This document shows, in pieces, positions 32,282 through 42,135 of a stretch of 57,977 nt of DNA (positions are counted from its first letter, which is position 1; each line of letters opens with the position of its first letter). Both the position numbers and the translations under genes were made by a program. The stretch comes from Alistipes sp. (GTDB lineage: Bacteria; Bacteroidota; Bacteroidia; Bacteroidales; Rikenellaceae), in NCBI GenBank assembly GCA_017504265.1, contig JAFVRN010000009.1, forward strand, positions 1-57,977. The letters run 5' to 3'. A model generated the notes under the pieces. The model saw only the letters and a list, made by a program, of their open reading frames with translations, searched no databases and was not told where the DNA came from.

Positions 32282-34152
32282 ATCAGGTACAAAAGGGATA
32301 TCGTCGCTATCTGCAACTGCGTGGCGTGGTGCTGCTCGTAGCCATAGTGCTGCTGGGCAGGCTCTTCTATGTGCAGATTATCGAGGACAAATACGACGAT
32401 ATGGCTACGGCAAACATCATACGTCGTCCCGAGATAGAGTATCCCATGCGTGGCGAGGTGCTCGACCGTAATGGTGAATATTTAGTGCGTAACCGTGTAT
32501 GCTACGATGTTATGGTGGTTACATCGAATATCCCTAAGAGCGGTTTCGATACGTTGCGTCTTGCCCACATCCTCGAAATAACGCCTGAGCGTCTTGCAAG
32601 CCAGCTCAAAAAGGCGCGACGTGCGCCACGTGCCCCATTTCTGATTACGGGGTATCTGTCGCAGGAGGCAAAGCTGATTTTCGACGAGGGTAACTTCGAG
32701 GGTTTCTATACCCGTTTCCGTACGGCACGTGAGTACCCGCGAAAGATTGGAGGTAACTTGCTGGGATATGTGAGTGAGGTGACAGAGGAGCAAGTGAAGA
32801 AGTGGGAGTACTACAAGCCGGGTGACTATATCGGAGTAGGTGGTGTGGAGTCGGCCTACGAGACATTGCTGCGTGGCGAGAAGGGTGTGAGCTACCGCAT
32901 ATACGATACCCATGGAGCACTCAAAGGCTCATATTTCGATGGCGAGTTGGATGTGCTGCCTGTGAAGGGTAGCCAGCTGGTATCGACCATCGATGGCCGT
33001 CTGCAGGAGTTTGCCGAGGAGTTGATGGTAGGTAAGGTGGGTGCCGTAGTGGCCATAGAGCCATCTACGGGTGAGATACTTGTGATGGTGTCATCGCCTA
33101 CGTACAATCCTGACTTAATGGTAGGTCGCCAGCGCAATAACAACTATGCAGCGATGTTGCACGACCAGCGTAATCCGCAGTTTAACCGTGCGGTGAAGGC
33201 GAAGTATCCTCCGGGTTCGACGTTCAAACTTGTACAGGGTCTTATAGGATTGCAGGAGGGGGTATTACGCCCTTCGGATAGACATCCGTGCAGTATGGGA
33301 TATAGCTATGGCGGCCGTAAGATGAAGTGTCATGAGCATCGCTCGCCGGTAGACCTGCGGGATGCTGTGGCAACGTCGTGCAATGCCTACTTCTGCTACG
33401 TGTTCAAGGATATAATAACCAACCCGAAGTATGGTTCGGTGCGTAGCGGTGTCGAGAGGTGGAATGAGTATGTGGAGAGCTTCGGCTTCGGACGCAAACT
33501 CGATAGCGACTTCTATGGCGAGGGTAAGGGATTTGTGCCTACGCCTGAATACTACGATCGTAAGTATAACGGACGGTGGAACTATGGCTCGGTGCTATCG
33601 TGTGCCATAGGTCAGGGAGAGATGGGTTGTACGCCGCTGCAGATGGCCAACCTTGCAGCCATTGTAGCAAACAGAGGATATTACTACCCGCCACACATCA
33701 TCAAGCATATCGAGGGGCAGGACTCTATCGATGCGCGTTTTTATGAGCGTCACTATACGTTGGTTGATTCCATCAACTTTGTGCCTATCGTCGAGGGTAT
33801 GTGGCGCAGTGTTAATGTGTGGGGTACGTCGGGTGGCGCACGTCTCGAAGGGTGGAATGTGTGCGGTAAGACGGGAACTGCGGAGAATCCAAATGGAAAG
33901 GATCACTCCACCTTCCTCTCGTTTGCTCCCAAGGACAATCCGCGTATAGCCATCTCGGTATATGTCGAGCATGGAGGTTTCGGCTCGGCAATAGCTGTGC
34001 CTATAGCATCGCTTATCGAGGAGCTATACCTTACGGATACCATCACTCGTCCACAGCTAATCGAGCGAGTCAAGGAGTTTACGCCAAACTACGCCTACTA
34101 CGAGAAGATGCAGCGCAGACACGATGCAGAACGGGCAAAAAAGAGTAATTAG
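32278..34152 (+). CDS. mrdA: penicillin-binding protein 2 (elongation transpeptidase)
   Basis: This 624-residue class B PBP crosslinks peptidoglycan during elongation. It has an N-terminal membrane anchor (GVVLLVAIVLLGRLFYVQII), a pedestal domain (MRGEVLDRNGEYLV), and a transpeptidase domain with SxxK PPGSTFKL (about residue 315), SxN TSCNAY (about 365) and KTG CGKTGTAENP (about 530). It starts inside the mreD stop (ATGA) and is followed after 5 nt by rodA, its glycosyltransferase partner. Confidence 0.95.
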   Translation: MNQVQKGYRRYLQLRGVVLLVAIVLLGRLFYVQIIEDKYDDMATANIIRRPEIEYPMRGEVLDRNGEYLVRNRVCYDVMVVTSNIPKSGFDTLRLAHILEITPERLASQLKKARRAPRAPFLITGYLSQEAKLIFDEGNFEGFYTRFRTAREYPRKIGGNLLGYVSEVTEEQVKKWEYYKPGDYIGVGGVESAYETLLRGEKGVSYRIYDTHGALKGSYFDGELDVLPVKGSQLVSTIDGRLQEFAEELMVGKVGAVVAIEPSTGEILVMVSSPTYNPDLMVGRQRNNNYAAMLHDQRNPQFNRAVKAKYPPGSTFKLVQGLIGLQEGVLRPSDRHPCSMGYSYGGRKMKCHEHRSPVDLRDAVATSCNAYFCYVFKDIITNPKYGSVRSGVERWNEYVESFGFGRKLDSDFYGEGKGFVPTPEYYDRKYNGRWNYGSVLSCAIGQGEMGCTPLQMANLAAIVANRGYYYPPHIIKHIEGQDSIDARFYERHYTLVDSINFVPIVEGMWRSVNVWGTSGGARLEGWNVCGKTGTAENPNGKDHSTFLSFAPKDNPRIAISVYVEHGGFGSAIAVPIASLIEELYLTDTITRPQLIERVKEFTPNYAYYEKMQRRHDAERAKKSN

Positions 34153-34157
34153 AGAGA

Positions 34158-35609
34158 ATGAAGTCACACTATAACATATCTGCGAGAGGAGCTGCAGGAG
34201 GCAGTATGTCGCTATTCGGGCACATCGATATAGTGACGCTGATGCTTTATGTGGCTCTGGTGCTTGTAGGCTGGCTCTCTATCACCTCGGCATCTTTCGA
34301 TAGCGAGTCTGCCGAGATTTTCTCCTTCTCGCACAACTACATGAAGCAGTTGATGTGGATAGGAATATCGTCGGTGGTGGCCGTGGTGCTACTCCTCATA
34401 GACAGACGCTATTTTCATATGTTTGCATATCCGGCCTATGTGGTGGGTATTTTGCTGCTACTTGCCTGTCTGGCCCTTGGTCGTGAGGTGAATGGAGCTA
34501 AGGCGTGGTTCGAGTTTGGCGGTATCAGGGTGCAGCCTGTGGAGTTCGCAAAGATTGCCACGGCGTTGATGATGGCACGCGTGATGAGCAGCTACTCGTT
34601 TAACATCAAGCGTTTTAGCGACCTTGTTAAGGTGGCAGCCGTGATACTTATCCCGTTGGCTATCATCGTTAAGCAGAATGATACGGGTTCGGGATTGGTA
34701 CTTGGCTCTTTCCTCTTTGTGATGTATCGTGAGGGACTATCCAAGTATATATACTTTCCGGCGATATTTACCGTATTTCTCTTTATCGTATCGTTTATCT
34801 TTAAGCCCGAGACGATATTTCTGACACTTCTCGTCTTGTTTGCGGGGTATACGTTGCTTAAAACGGGGGCATGGAAGGAGCATGTGCAGTTTATCTCTAT
34901 TGTGCTGCTTGCCATAATGCTCCTATCGTCGTTTACGCCTCTCAGTGGCTACGCTGCTATAATGATAGTATGCTCGATAGCTGCTGTGGTTCTTGTATGG
35001 ATGGCAATAAAGAGTCGAGCTTTGATGCTATTATGGCCGATACTTATGTATGTATATGCTATGCTCTTTGTGCCGACGTGCGACTTCCTGTTTACGAAGC
35101 TTGAACCGCACCAGCAAAACCGAATACTTACATTCGTGGGTATGAAGAGTGACCCTACGGGTATCGACTATAACGTAAACCAGTCGCTTATTGCCATAGG
35201 CTCGGGTGACCTTTTAGGCAAGGGCTTCTTGCAAGGTACACAGATACGATATGACTATGTGCCGGAGAAGCATACCGACTTTATCTTCTGTACGGTAGGC
35301 GAGGAGTGGGGTTTCTTGGGCGCATTGGTGGTTGTGGCACTCTATATATCGTTGATACTACGACTTATGCGTATGGGCGAGCGTATTGGCGAGCCCTTTG
35401 GTCGTGTATACTGCTACTCGGTGGCCGCCATACTGCTGTTTCATGTATGGGTAAACATAGGTATGACCATAGGTCTTATGCCTGTCATGGGTATCCCGCT
35501 GCCACTTATGAGCTATGGAGGCTCGTCGCTTGTAGCCTTCACGATATTGATAATGATTGCTATACGTTTGGATGCTTCAACGACCGACGATAATATCTAT
35601 TCGTTATAG
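34158..35609 (+). CDS. rodA: rod shape-determining protein RodA (SEDS glycosyltransferase)
   Basis: This 483-residue polytopic SEDS protein polymerises glycan strands with PBP2. Motifs: FEFGGIRVQPVEFAKI near residue 120, VKQNDTGSGLVLGSF near 170, VPEKHTDFIFCTVGEEWGF near 370, and GIPLPLMSYGGSS near 455. It is longer than proteobacterial RodA because of an extended middle region of extra hydrophobic segments, as is usual in Bacteroidetes. Confidence 0.95.
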   Translation: MKSHYNISARGAAGGSMSLFGHIDIVTLMLYVALVLVGWLSITSASFDSESAEIFSFSHNYMKQLMWIGISSVVAVVLLLIDRRYFHMFAYPAYVVGILLLLACLALGREVNGAKAWFEFGGIRVQPVEFAKIATALMMARVMSSYSFNIKRFSDLVKVAAVILIPLAIIVKQNDTGSGLVLGSFLFVMYREGLSKYIYFPAIFTVFLFIVSFIFKPETIFLTLLVLFAGYTLLKTGAWKEHVQFISIVLLAIMLLSSFTPLSGYAAIMIVCSIAAVVLVWMAIKSRALMLLWPILMYVYAMLFVPTCDFLFTKLEPHQQNRILTFVGMKSDPTGIDYNVNQSLIAIGSGDLLGKGFLQGTQIRYDYVPEKHTDFIFCTVGEEWGFLGALVVVALYISLILRLMRMGERIGEPFGRVYCYSVAAILLFHVWVNIGMTIGLMPVMGIPLPLMSYGGSSLVAFTILIMIAIRLDASTTDDNIYSL

Positions 35610-35639
35610 CTCAGATGAGAGTAATAAATGTAAAGAGGT

Positions 35640-36419
35640 ATGAATAGTGAACCAGTAATATTTCTTACCAACGACGATAGCTACCTTTCCAAGGGCTTTC
35701 GTGCTGCTGTGGCGTTGGCCTCAGAGTTCGGGCACGTCATAGCTATAGCTCCGGATAGGGTGCAGAGTGGTATGAGTCAGGCTATCACAATCAACTCACC
35801 GCTCTTTATGCGTGAGGTGCAACGTGACGATAAGGTGGAGATATATGCCTTCTCGGGAACACCCGTAGATTGTGCCAAGATAGCTTTCGACCACATATTC
35901 CGTTCACGCAAGGTGGACTTGGTACTCTCGGGTATAAACCATGGCTCGAATGCCGCGGTAAATGTGATGTACTCCGGAACGATGGGTGCCGCTATCGAGG
36001 GTAGCTTCTATGGTGTGCCCTCTATAGGTCTGTCGCTCGACGACCACGACCCCGATGCCGACTTCGATGGTGCAGTGAAGTATGGCCGAGAGATTATAGC
36101 TAAGGTGCTCGCTGCTGCCGAGAAGCTGCCACGCCCGCTATGCCTGAATGTCAATGTGCCACGTTGCGAGGCTAAGGATATTCAGGGTATCAGGATGTGC
36201 AGACAGACAAGAGGCTTCTGGCGTGAGGAGTTCTATGCCCGTAAGGATCCGCACGGCAGAGACTACTATTGGCTTACCGGAGCTTTTCAGAATATGGAGC
36301 CCGATGCCGAGGATACCGACGAGTGGGCATTGTCGCATAGGTATGTGGCCGTAGTGCCGGTGCAGGTAGATATGACAGACTACCGAATGCTCTCCGAGAT
36401 GAGAGATATTATAAAGTAG
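35640..36419 (+). CDS. surE: 5'/3'-nucleotidase SurE
   Basis: This 259-residue metal-dependent nucleoside 5'-monophosphatase has the metal ligands TNDDS near residue 11, SGMSQ near 42 and SGINHGSNAAVNVMYSGTMGAA near 98. The otherwise near-invariant Gly after NDD is Ser (NDDS), while all four metal ligands appear kept. The gene follows rodA by 30 nt and probably belongs to the same transcript, 7 nt before the histidine kinase. Confidence 0.92.
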   Translation: MNSEPVIFLTNDDSYLSKGFRAAVALASEFGHVIAIAPDRVQSGMSQAITINSPLFMREVQRDDKVEIYAFSGTPVDCAKIAFDHIFRSRKVDLVLSGINHGSNAAVNVMYSGTMGAAIEGSFYGVPSIGLSLDDHDPDADFDGAVKYGREIIAKVLAAAEKLPRPLCLNVNVPRCEAKDIQGIRMCRQTRGFWREEFYARKDPHGRDYYWLTGAFQNMEPDAEDTDEWALSHRYVAVVPVQVDMTDYRMLSEMRDIIK

Positions 36420-36426
36420 CGCAGCG

Positions 36427-37452
36427 ATGAGTGGTGTCGAGATATTGATGATTGTAGCCATCGTGATGCAGATCGTCGCAACGGTTATCGCATTGTCGCT
36501 TATCAACCAGACTAAGTATAGTGCGTTGTGGATATGTTGTATCATAAGCCTCTGTATGCTTACCTATGAGCGTGTTTTGCAACTTATAACGTTCAGTGGT
36601 CGTGAGGTCTCGGATATGACCTATGCCTGGGTGGGTATCATAGTGTCGTTAAGCTTCTCGATATGCGTTGTCTGTGCCCGCTTTCTTGTGCGCCACGTAG
36701 ACCTCATGACGCTTCACCGCCGACTCCTCGAAAACCGCCTTATGACAGCGGTGCTTAGTACCGAGGAGCGTTCGCGTGCATCCTTCTCGCGTGAACTGCA
36801 CGATGGTCTGGGGCCGTTGCTATCGTCTGCAAAGATGTCGTTGTCGGCACTCTCCAAGGCAGATATGAGCGATAAGGATCGCGCAATACTTAAAAATACG
36901 GCTGCCGTCATTGACGAGGCGATACGTTCGCTACGTGAGATTTCGAATAACCTCTCGCCACACGTCTTGAAGAACTTCGGCCTGGCACGTGGTATAAATA
37001 ACTTTGTGGAGCGTGTGGCATCTATGCACGACACCCGCATCCTCTTCCGTACGCCGCTGCGTACCGAGCGCTTCGACTCAAATATCGAGGTTATAATCTA
37101 TCGTGTGGTGTGCGAGCTTATAAACAACTCGTTGAAACATTCGGGATGTAGCGAGATAGTCATAGACCTCAGTTTGGAGGCCGACAACCTACGCCTTGAA
37201 TATAGAGATAACGGTCGCGGCTTCTCTTTACGTGAGGCTATGGATAGAGGTATGGGATTATCCAATATCAACTCGCGCATATCATCGCTCAATGGTACGT
37301 TTAAGCTCGATAGCCATATTGGCGAGGGTATGTCGGCAGTGGCAGTCGTGTCGATAGATAGCGCAATAGCTCACAATGCAGGAAGTGACTTTATTCAGAT
37401 AAATAGTGATAAAAATGAACGAAAGCGTCGTAAAAATCGCTCTGGTCGATGA
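36427..37452 (+). CDS. sensor histidine kinase (NarX/DesK-type)
   Basis: In this 341-residue kinase three membrane segments (about 5-25, 33-50, 66-88) form a small sensor without a periplasmic domain. A HisKA_3 dimerisation domain follows with the phospho-acceptor in RELHDGLGPLLSSAK (about residue 121). The HATPase has N box ELINNSLKHSG, G1 DNGRGF and G2 GMGLSNINSR. The last 38 nt overlap the response regulator gene in another frame, so the basic tail (NERKRRKNRSGR) is the product of that overlap. The signal is unknown. Confidence 0.9.
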   Translation: MSGVEILMIVAIVMQIVATVIALSLINQTKYSALWICCIISLCMLTYERVLQLITFSGREVSDMTYAWVGIIVSLSFSICVVCARFLVRHVDLMTLHRRLLENRLMTAVLSTEERSRASFSRELHDGLGPLLSSAKMSLSALSKADMSDKDRAILKNTAAVIDEAIRSLREISNNLSPHVLKNFGLARGINNFVERVASMHDTRILFRTPLRTERFDSNIEVIIYRVVCELINNSLKHSGCSEIVIDLSLEADNLRLEYRDNGRGFSLREAMDRGMGLSNINSRISSLNGTFKLDSHIGEGMSAVAVVSIDSAIAHNAGSDFIQINSDKNERKRRKNRSGR

Positions 37453-38068
37453 CCATACGTTGTTTCGTAGCGGACTGAAAGGTCTGCTCTCGCAACACGA
37501 TAACTACGAGGTAGTAGCCGATGTGGGTAGTGGCGAGGAGTTTTTAGAGATACTGCCTCAGCTGGATGTGGATGTGATATTTATGGATATCTCTATGCCC
37601 GGCATCGATGGCTGTGAGACGACACGCCGTGCCTTGGCCGACCGCCCCGAGTTGAAGATAATAACGCTGTCGATGTATGGCGATGAACACTTCTACTCGC
37701 TGATGGTCGTTAGTGGTGCTTCGGGCTTCCTGCTCAAAGATTCGGATATCGAGGAGGTATATGCCGCTATCGATGCTGTGGTGGATGGCGACAGCTATTT
37801 CAGTGAGGCGTTGCTCGGTACTATGACACGTAATATGAGTATGCTTACCGTGCCCGCACTTAGCGACGAGGATGCACTCTCGGATCGTGAGATAGAGATT
37901 CTTGTAGAGGTATGCCGAGGCCTATCTAATCAGGAGATTGCCGATAAGCTCTTTATATCGAAGCGTACGGTAGATAAGCACCGTGCCAATATCCTCGAGA
38001 AGACAGGATGTCGCAATACTGCCAATCTGGTGGTGTATGCCATCAAAAACCATCTTGTAGCAATATAG
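37415..38068 (+). CDS. LuxR/NarL-family response regulator
   Basis: In this 217-residue protein a receiver domain with ALVDDHTLFRSG and phospho-acceptor in IFMDISMPGIDG (about residue 57) is joined to a GerE helix-turn-helix (LSDREIEILVEVCRGLSNQE, ISKRTVDKHRANILEKTG). ATG 37415 was preferred over the GTG at 37406 because it begins the conserved receiver. The overlap with the kinase makes them a co-translated pair. Targets are not evident. Confidence 0.92.
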   Translation: MNESVVKIALVDDHTLFRSGLKGLLSQHDNYEVVADVGSGEEFLEILPQLDVDVIFMDISMPGIDGCETTRRALADRPELKIITLSMYGDEHFYSLMVVSGASGFLLKDSDIEEVYAAIDAVVDGDSYFSEALLGTMTRNMSMLTVPALSDEDALSDREIEILVEVCRGLSNQEIADKLFISKRTVDKHRANILEKTGCRNTANLVVYAIKNHLVAI

Positions 38069-38102
38069 CAAGGCGAGGTCTTTGCTGTAAGAGGTGCAAA
38101 AT

Positions 38103-38137
38103 AGAGCCTGCCTAACAGTCGATGTTAGGCAGGCTCT
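38103..38137. terminator. bidirectional terminator between the response regulator and the lipoprotein gene
   Basis: A perfect 15-bp stem (AGAGCCTGCCTAACA / TGTTAGGCAGGCTCT) has a 5-nt loop, between convergent genes. Confidence 0.85.
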
Positions 38138-38158
38138 CAACTTCTTTGTACCTATATA

Positions 38159-39559
38159 TTATTTAGCTGACATAGCCTCGCCATCGAGCTTGATGACGCA
38201 TGTGAGCCAGCCTGACATGGTGTTGGTGATACCAAGGATGGTTGTGAACTCCTCATCGGTACCGATAACGATGATACCATCGGGGATATAAGAGCCAAGG
38301 CTCATACCATACTCGATAGCCAACCAATCGACAATAGGTGTCTGTGTTTCGAGGTCGCCACTTGTGGTATCTACGATATATGAGGTAGTACCGATATAGT
38401 AGGGGGCATCGTTGATAAAGGCGATACCATTATCTGCCATAGCAGTTACCGAGCCACCATACATCCACATAGCCTGCTTGCTCTGACGGTCGTATGCCAC
38501 AGGACGCTCCGTAGGTATACCCTCGCTGTCGTATATCTTACCCTTGCCATATACGTAACGGCCCGAAGGCGAGAACAGGTTCTGTGAGTCACCTATTGCC
38601 TCGGTAGGGTTGTACTCATCGTCATAGTTGAGGTGTACATACTCATATGGCTGGTTCTCGGAGTTCCAAATAATGCTGAACATATCGAGGGATGTCTCAT
38701 AACCGAGAATCGAGCGATCGGGAGCAAGAGCTTTTGGCGCGATACCTGCAAGGTAAGATGAATACAATACGTCAGGAATCTCGGGTACAGTAAGGCTCTC
38801 GGTGATAAGGTTATAGCAGATGGGGAAGTAGTCACCACAAAGCTGTGTGTAGTATGTGCTGGCAAAGTCCCATACCCAACCTACGGCATACTCGCCATCG
38901 GGGGTGATGCTCGTAAATGCACCCATAGCCAAATCCTCGGTGATACCGCTAAGGTCGATCTCGACAACCTTACCATCGATATAGATGGCAGGAACACCAT
39001 CCATAACGTTCTTGTGGCTTGAACCTACGGCGATACCGTTGTCGGCAACATCGTATAGCTCAAGGTCGCTATGCTCGCTGATGATATCGGTATTCAGATC
39101 GAGCATAAACGCGTTACGGTCGTAGGCACCTACAACATAGCGGCCATTATTCGAGATAGCCGACGCTGCCGAGCCGTTGGTGGGATACCACTCGCGGTAG
39201 GCCGGTACTTTACGCTCGCCGATAGTCACCTTACTTACCGAAGGCTCCGAATTCTGGTAATTCTGCTGGTCGGCAGCGATAGCCGTAACAGTGATGGTAT
39301 ACTCCTTGCCATATACCAAATCCTGGAAGATTACCGAGAGCTCGTCGGTGCGGGTGGGTGCTGCCGTGTCAAGCTGTACATCGTAGTAGGCAGCAAAGTC
39401 GATAGCCTCCCAGGCTGCGATGATGGTATTCTCCTGAACGTTGATACCTACATCGGGTGTGGCGAGCTGATTGGCCTTCTGTGGAGGGTTTTCATTCTCA
39501 CAGCTCATAGCCATGAAAGCTAAAACGCTGCATAAAATCACTCTAAAAATGTTCTTCAT
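38159..39559 (-). CDS. Fn3-containing lipoprotein of unknown function
   Basis: This 466-residue protein has a lipobox (VLAFMAMSC) at about residue 20. A fibronectin-III-like domain spans about residues 35-115 (TPDVGINVQENTIIAAWEAI, YYDVQLD, YTITVTAIAAD). Then comes a beta-propeller-like region with repeats of the kind SAISNNGRYVVGAYD, DVADNGIAVGSSH, TPDGEYAVGWVWD, SPSGRYVYGKGK, similar to HAF-type extracellular repeats. Probably surface or periplasmic; no enzyme motif seen. It has its own TATCTTTG box and a terminator. Confidence 0.78.
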   Translation of the reverse strand: MKNIFRVILCSVLAFMAMSCENENPPQKANQLATPDVGINVQENTIIAAWEAIDFAAYYDVQLDTAAPTRTDELSVIFQDLVYGKEYTITVTAIAADQQNYQNSEPSVSKVTIGERKVPAYREWYPTNGSAASAISNNGRYVVGAYDRNAFMLDLNTDIISEHSDLELYDVADNGIAVGSSHKNVMDGVPAIYIDGKVVEIDLSGITEDLAMGAFTSITPDGEYAVGWVWDFASTYYTQLCGDYFPICYNLITESLTVPEIPDVLYSSYLAGIAPKALAPDRSILGYETSLDMFSIIWNSENQPYEYVHLNYDDEYNPTEAIGDSQNLFSPSGRYVYGKGKIYDSEGIPTERPVAYDRQSKQAMWMYGGSVTAMADNGIAFINDAPYYIGTTSYIVDTTSGDLETQTPIVDWLAIEYGMSLGSYIPDGIIVIGTDEEFTTILGITNTMSGWLTCVIKLDGEAMSAK

Positions 39560-39616
39560 AAAAGTAAAATTAATGTGTCCTTATTTATAATGTGTTATAA
39601 TCGGTTATAAGCGTGG

Positions 39617-39624
39617 CAAAGATA
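39617..39624 (-). promoter_or_regulatory. promoter -7 box of the Fn3 lipoprotein
   Basis: The minus strand reads TATCTTTG, about 57 nt before the ATG. Confidence 0.65.
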
Positions 39625-39904
39625 CACAAATAATTCGCTATTGCAAGTAGCCATATTCATAATAATTCTAAAACAGCCATATTTTGTGCATAATTATTCA
39701 GGAATATATGTGGCGAATAGAGAGTTATCTCGCAGTGTTGCGATTAAGCGAGGTTGTAGGCTGCATATGGAGTATATGGAGTGTATCCTTCAAACCGTAT
39801 CGTTGTCACGCAGGGAACTCTCTAACAAGGCTCTTTTGGCATCTGCCTTGTCTGAAAAATGCTCATTTACGCTTTAGTAAACTCCGTTTTCTCGGCCTGC
39901 GAGC

Positions 39905-39937
39905 AGCTTCAAAATAGCTCTTGCTATACAACTTCTA
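39905..39937 (+). repeat. dispersed intergenic element, copy 2 (33-bp leader)
   Basis: It matches 4115-4147 with one base change (TTGC for TTGT) and again lies before a GCGTG-CCAA hairpin. Confidence 0.8.
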
Positions 39938-39945
39938 ACAAAAGA

Positions 39946-39975
39946 GCGTGCCCAACAAAAACTTGTTGGACACGC
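39946..39975. terminator. hairpin of the dispersed family, downstream of yidC
   Basis: GCGTG and CCAACAA pair with TTGTTGG and CACGC (12 bp, one offset). It lies about 100 nt after the yidC stop on the minus strand. Confidence 0.6.
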
Positions 39976-40073
39976 GCTTCATGATTGTCGGCAGACTTAC
40001 TCTCTGCACTATCTGCTCTGTTTGTCTGTACGGGAAAAAGTCTGCTCTGTTCTGCTCTGTTCTGCTCTGCTTG

Positions 40074-42005
40074 CTATCTGCGACTGCGACGCTGCTCACG
40101 GTTGAGTGTCTCCTGCTGCTGGCGCAGAGCCTCCTCGTAACGCTCCTGGAACTTCGACTTCTTGCGTGGCTTAGCCTTGGCGGCAAGAAGCTTGGCACGT
40201 ACCTTCTCGTCATCTACCGTGTGACGTATCGCATACATGATAATCATAGTAAATATCTGCGATAGGAAGTAGTAGTAGCACAATCCCGAAGAGTAGCTGT
40301 TGAAGAAGAAGAGCATCATTACGGGCATAAAGTAGACCATCATAAACTTCATCATACCTGCGCCGGCCTGTGGCGTTGTTGCCGCCTGCTGCTTATAGGT
40401 TAGGAACGAGTAGCCGAATAGGGCTATGGCCATAAGCAGTGCGAAAAGGCTCACGTGGTCGCCATAGAATGGTATGCTGAATGGCAGGTCGAGTACGCTA
40501 TCGTACGACGATAGGTCATCGGCCCATAGGAACTTCTCGCCACGAAGCTCGATACTTGCAGGGAAGAAGCGGAACATAGCCCACAAGATAGGCATCTGGA
40601 TAAGCATCGGCAGACAGCCACCCATAGGGTTGATACCTGCCTTTTGGTATAGCTCCATTGTCGCCTGCTGCTTCTTCATGGCATCCTCCTGACGCGGATA
40701 CTTGGCATTGAGCTCCTCCAGCTCCGGACGTATAGCTCTCATCTTAGCCGTAGACATATAGCTCTTATATGTCAGTGGCAGGATGATAACCTTAACCAAA
40801 ATGGTGAGTATCAGGATGATGATACCGAAGTTAAGGCCGTTGTCTTTCAACCAGTGGAAGATAGGAATCGTGAAATAGCGGTTAATCCATCCTACAAGCC
40901 AGCCACCCATAGGGATAATATCTTCGAGGTTGGTCTTCTCGCCCTCGAACTCCACGTGGTTGAGAATCTTGAAGTCATTTGGACCGTAGTAGAAGGCGTA
41001 GTTGTAGAGATTGCTCTCTGCCGATACGGGAAGTTTGAGGAGTACGTGGTACTCTTTGAGGAAATCTCTACCCTCGTTGGCAGATGCCACAAGACTCATA
41101 TCTGCGGCAAAGCTATCGGCAGCGATAAATGCTGACGAGAAGTACTGCTGCTTCATTGCCACCCACGACAAGTCGCCCTTGCTCTTCTGCTTGCTCTCGG
41201 CACCAAGGTCGTCCCAATCCTTATCCTCACGCTCGTAGTAGGCGATAGTCGAGGTCATATTCTCGTACTGGAAGCCTTGCTCGTTCATCGTGGCTCGGTT
41301 GCTCCAATCGATGATAATCTGCTCCTTATCCGAGAGGAATGGTTGCAAGCCGTGCTGCTCGATAGTGAAATCTACAAGATAGTCACGGCTCGGCTCGCCA
41401 CTGTTGTAGAGGGTATACACATACTTAACCCACGCATCCGCAGCAAGCTCTAAGGTCATTGTCACGCGGCTACCCTCGGCTGTGCTCTCCACCTCGCTGT
41501 CGAATACGAAGTCGTCGCTCGATACGGGTGTGCCATGCTCGGTGACAAGCTCCATATCGAACTGTGCTGTTGCGGGTTGCAACAACTCGACAAGTTCGGT
41601 GCGCTCGCCCTTGGCATACTTGGTGTAGTTCTTGAGCGTAACGCCCGTAATCTTACCACCACGTGTCGAGAAGTCTATCTTCATAACATCGTTTTCTACC
41701 GATAGGCTCTCCTCGACCTTGTTGCGTGCTGCAAGAAGCTCACCTCCGTAGGCAAACAGCTCGGCATTATGCTTCTCGGCCTCGGCAATGGAGTCTCGCA
41801 TCACGCGCTCCTCCTCGCTCATAGCCTCCTCGGCCTTGCGTGCCGCCTCCTGCTCGGCGGCCAACGCAACCATCTTATGCTGCTGCTCTATGGCAACCTC
41901 TCTCTTATACTCTGCATACTTCTCGGCCTCGTGTGCCTGATAGAATGAAAAACCGACAAACACGGCAATCATCAATACAAGACCGATAATCGTTTTCTTG
42001 TCCAT
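40074..42005 (-). CDS. yidC: membrane protein insertase YidC
   Basis: This 643-residue insertase/chaperone for inner-membrane proteins has an N-terminal membrane anchor (KKTIIGLVLMIAVFVGFSFY), a large periplasmic domain (about 60-360), and the conserved five-helix core (GIIILILTILVKVIILPLTYKSYMS with hydrophilic-groove residues, NPMGGCLPMLIQMPILWAMF, VYFMPVMMLFFFNSYSSGLCYYY). It ends in a basic tail, REQRRSRR. The bacterial long form fits. It lies downstream of pyrG on the same strand, 130 nt apart. Confidence 0.95.
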   Translation of the reverse strand: MDKKTIIGLVLMIAVFVGFSFYQAHEAEKYAEYKREVAIEQQHKMVALAAEQEAARKAEEAMSEEERVMRDSIAEAEKHNAELFAYGGELLAARNKVEESLSVENDVMKIDFSTRGGKITGVTLKNYTKYAKGERTELVELLQPATAQFDMELVTEHGTPVSSDDFVFDSEVESTAEGSRVTMTLELAADAWVKYVYTLYNSGEPSRDYLVDFTIEQHGLQPFLSDKEQIIIDWSNRATMNEQGFQYENMTSTIAYYEREDKDWDDLGAESKQKSKGDLSWVAMKQQYFSSAFIAADSFAADMSLVASANEGRDFLKEYHVLLKLPVSAESNLYNYAFYYGPNDFKILNHVEFEGEKTNLEDIIPMGGWLVGWINRYFTIPIFHWLKDNGLNFGIIILILTILVKVIILPLTYKSYMSTAKMRAIRPELEELNAKYPRQEDAMKKQQATMELYQKAGINPMGGCLPMLIQMPILWAMFRFFPASIELRGEKFLWADDLSSYDSVLDLPFSIPFYGDHVSLFALLMAIALFGYSFLTYKQQAATTPQAGAGMMKFMMVYFMPVMMLFFFNSYSSGLCYYYFLSQIFTMIIMYAIRHTVDDEKVRAKLLAAKAKPRKKSKFQERYEEALRQQQETLNREQRRSRR

Positions 42006-42135
42006 TGTCTTTTACATGCCCTCGGAGGGCTCTTCTTTCATTAGTTAAGTTAATACTTATGTCACACACAACACCGCTTATTTGGCGTTAGGTGTCGTTG
42101 TGCTATACAAACATCTCAATAAACGTCGTGCGCCA

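Larger units (their letters stand above)
39560..40073. other. 514-nt gap between yidC and the lipoprotein gene
   Basis: It holds the lipoprotein promoter, a long-range inverted repeat (AGAGAGTT near 39719 with AACTCTCT near 39828), the dispersed element at 39905-39975, and a short tandem TCTGCTCTGT run just before the yidC stop (about 40040-40072). Open frames at 39641 and 39684 are not convincing as genes. Confidence 0.55.

Noticed and set aside
39684-39917. 77-codon frame in the gap between the lipoprotein and yidC
   Set aside because: It runs into the dispersed noncoding element shared with 4115-4147, which is not conserved as protein.
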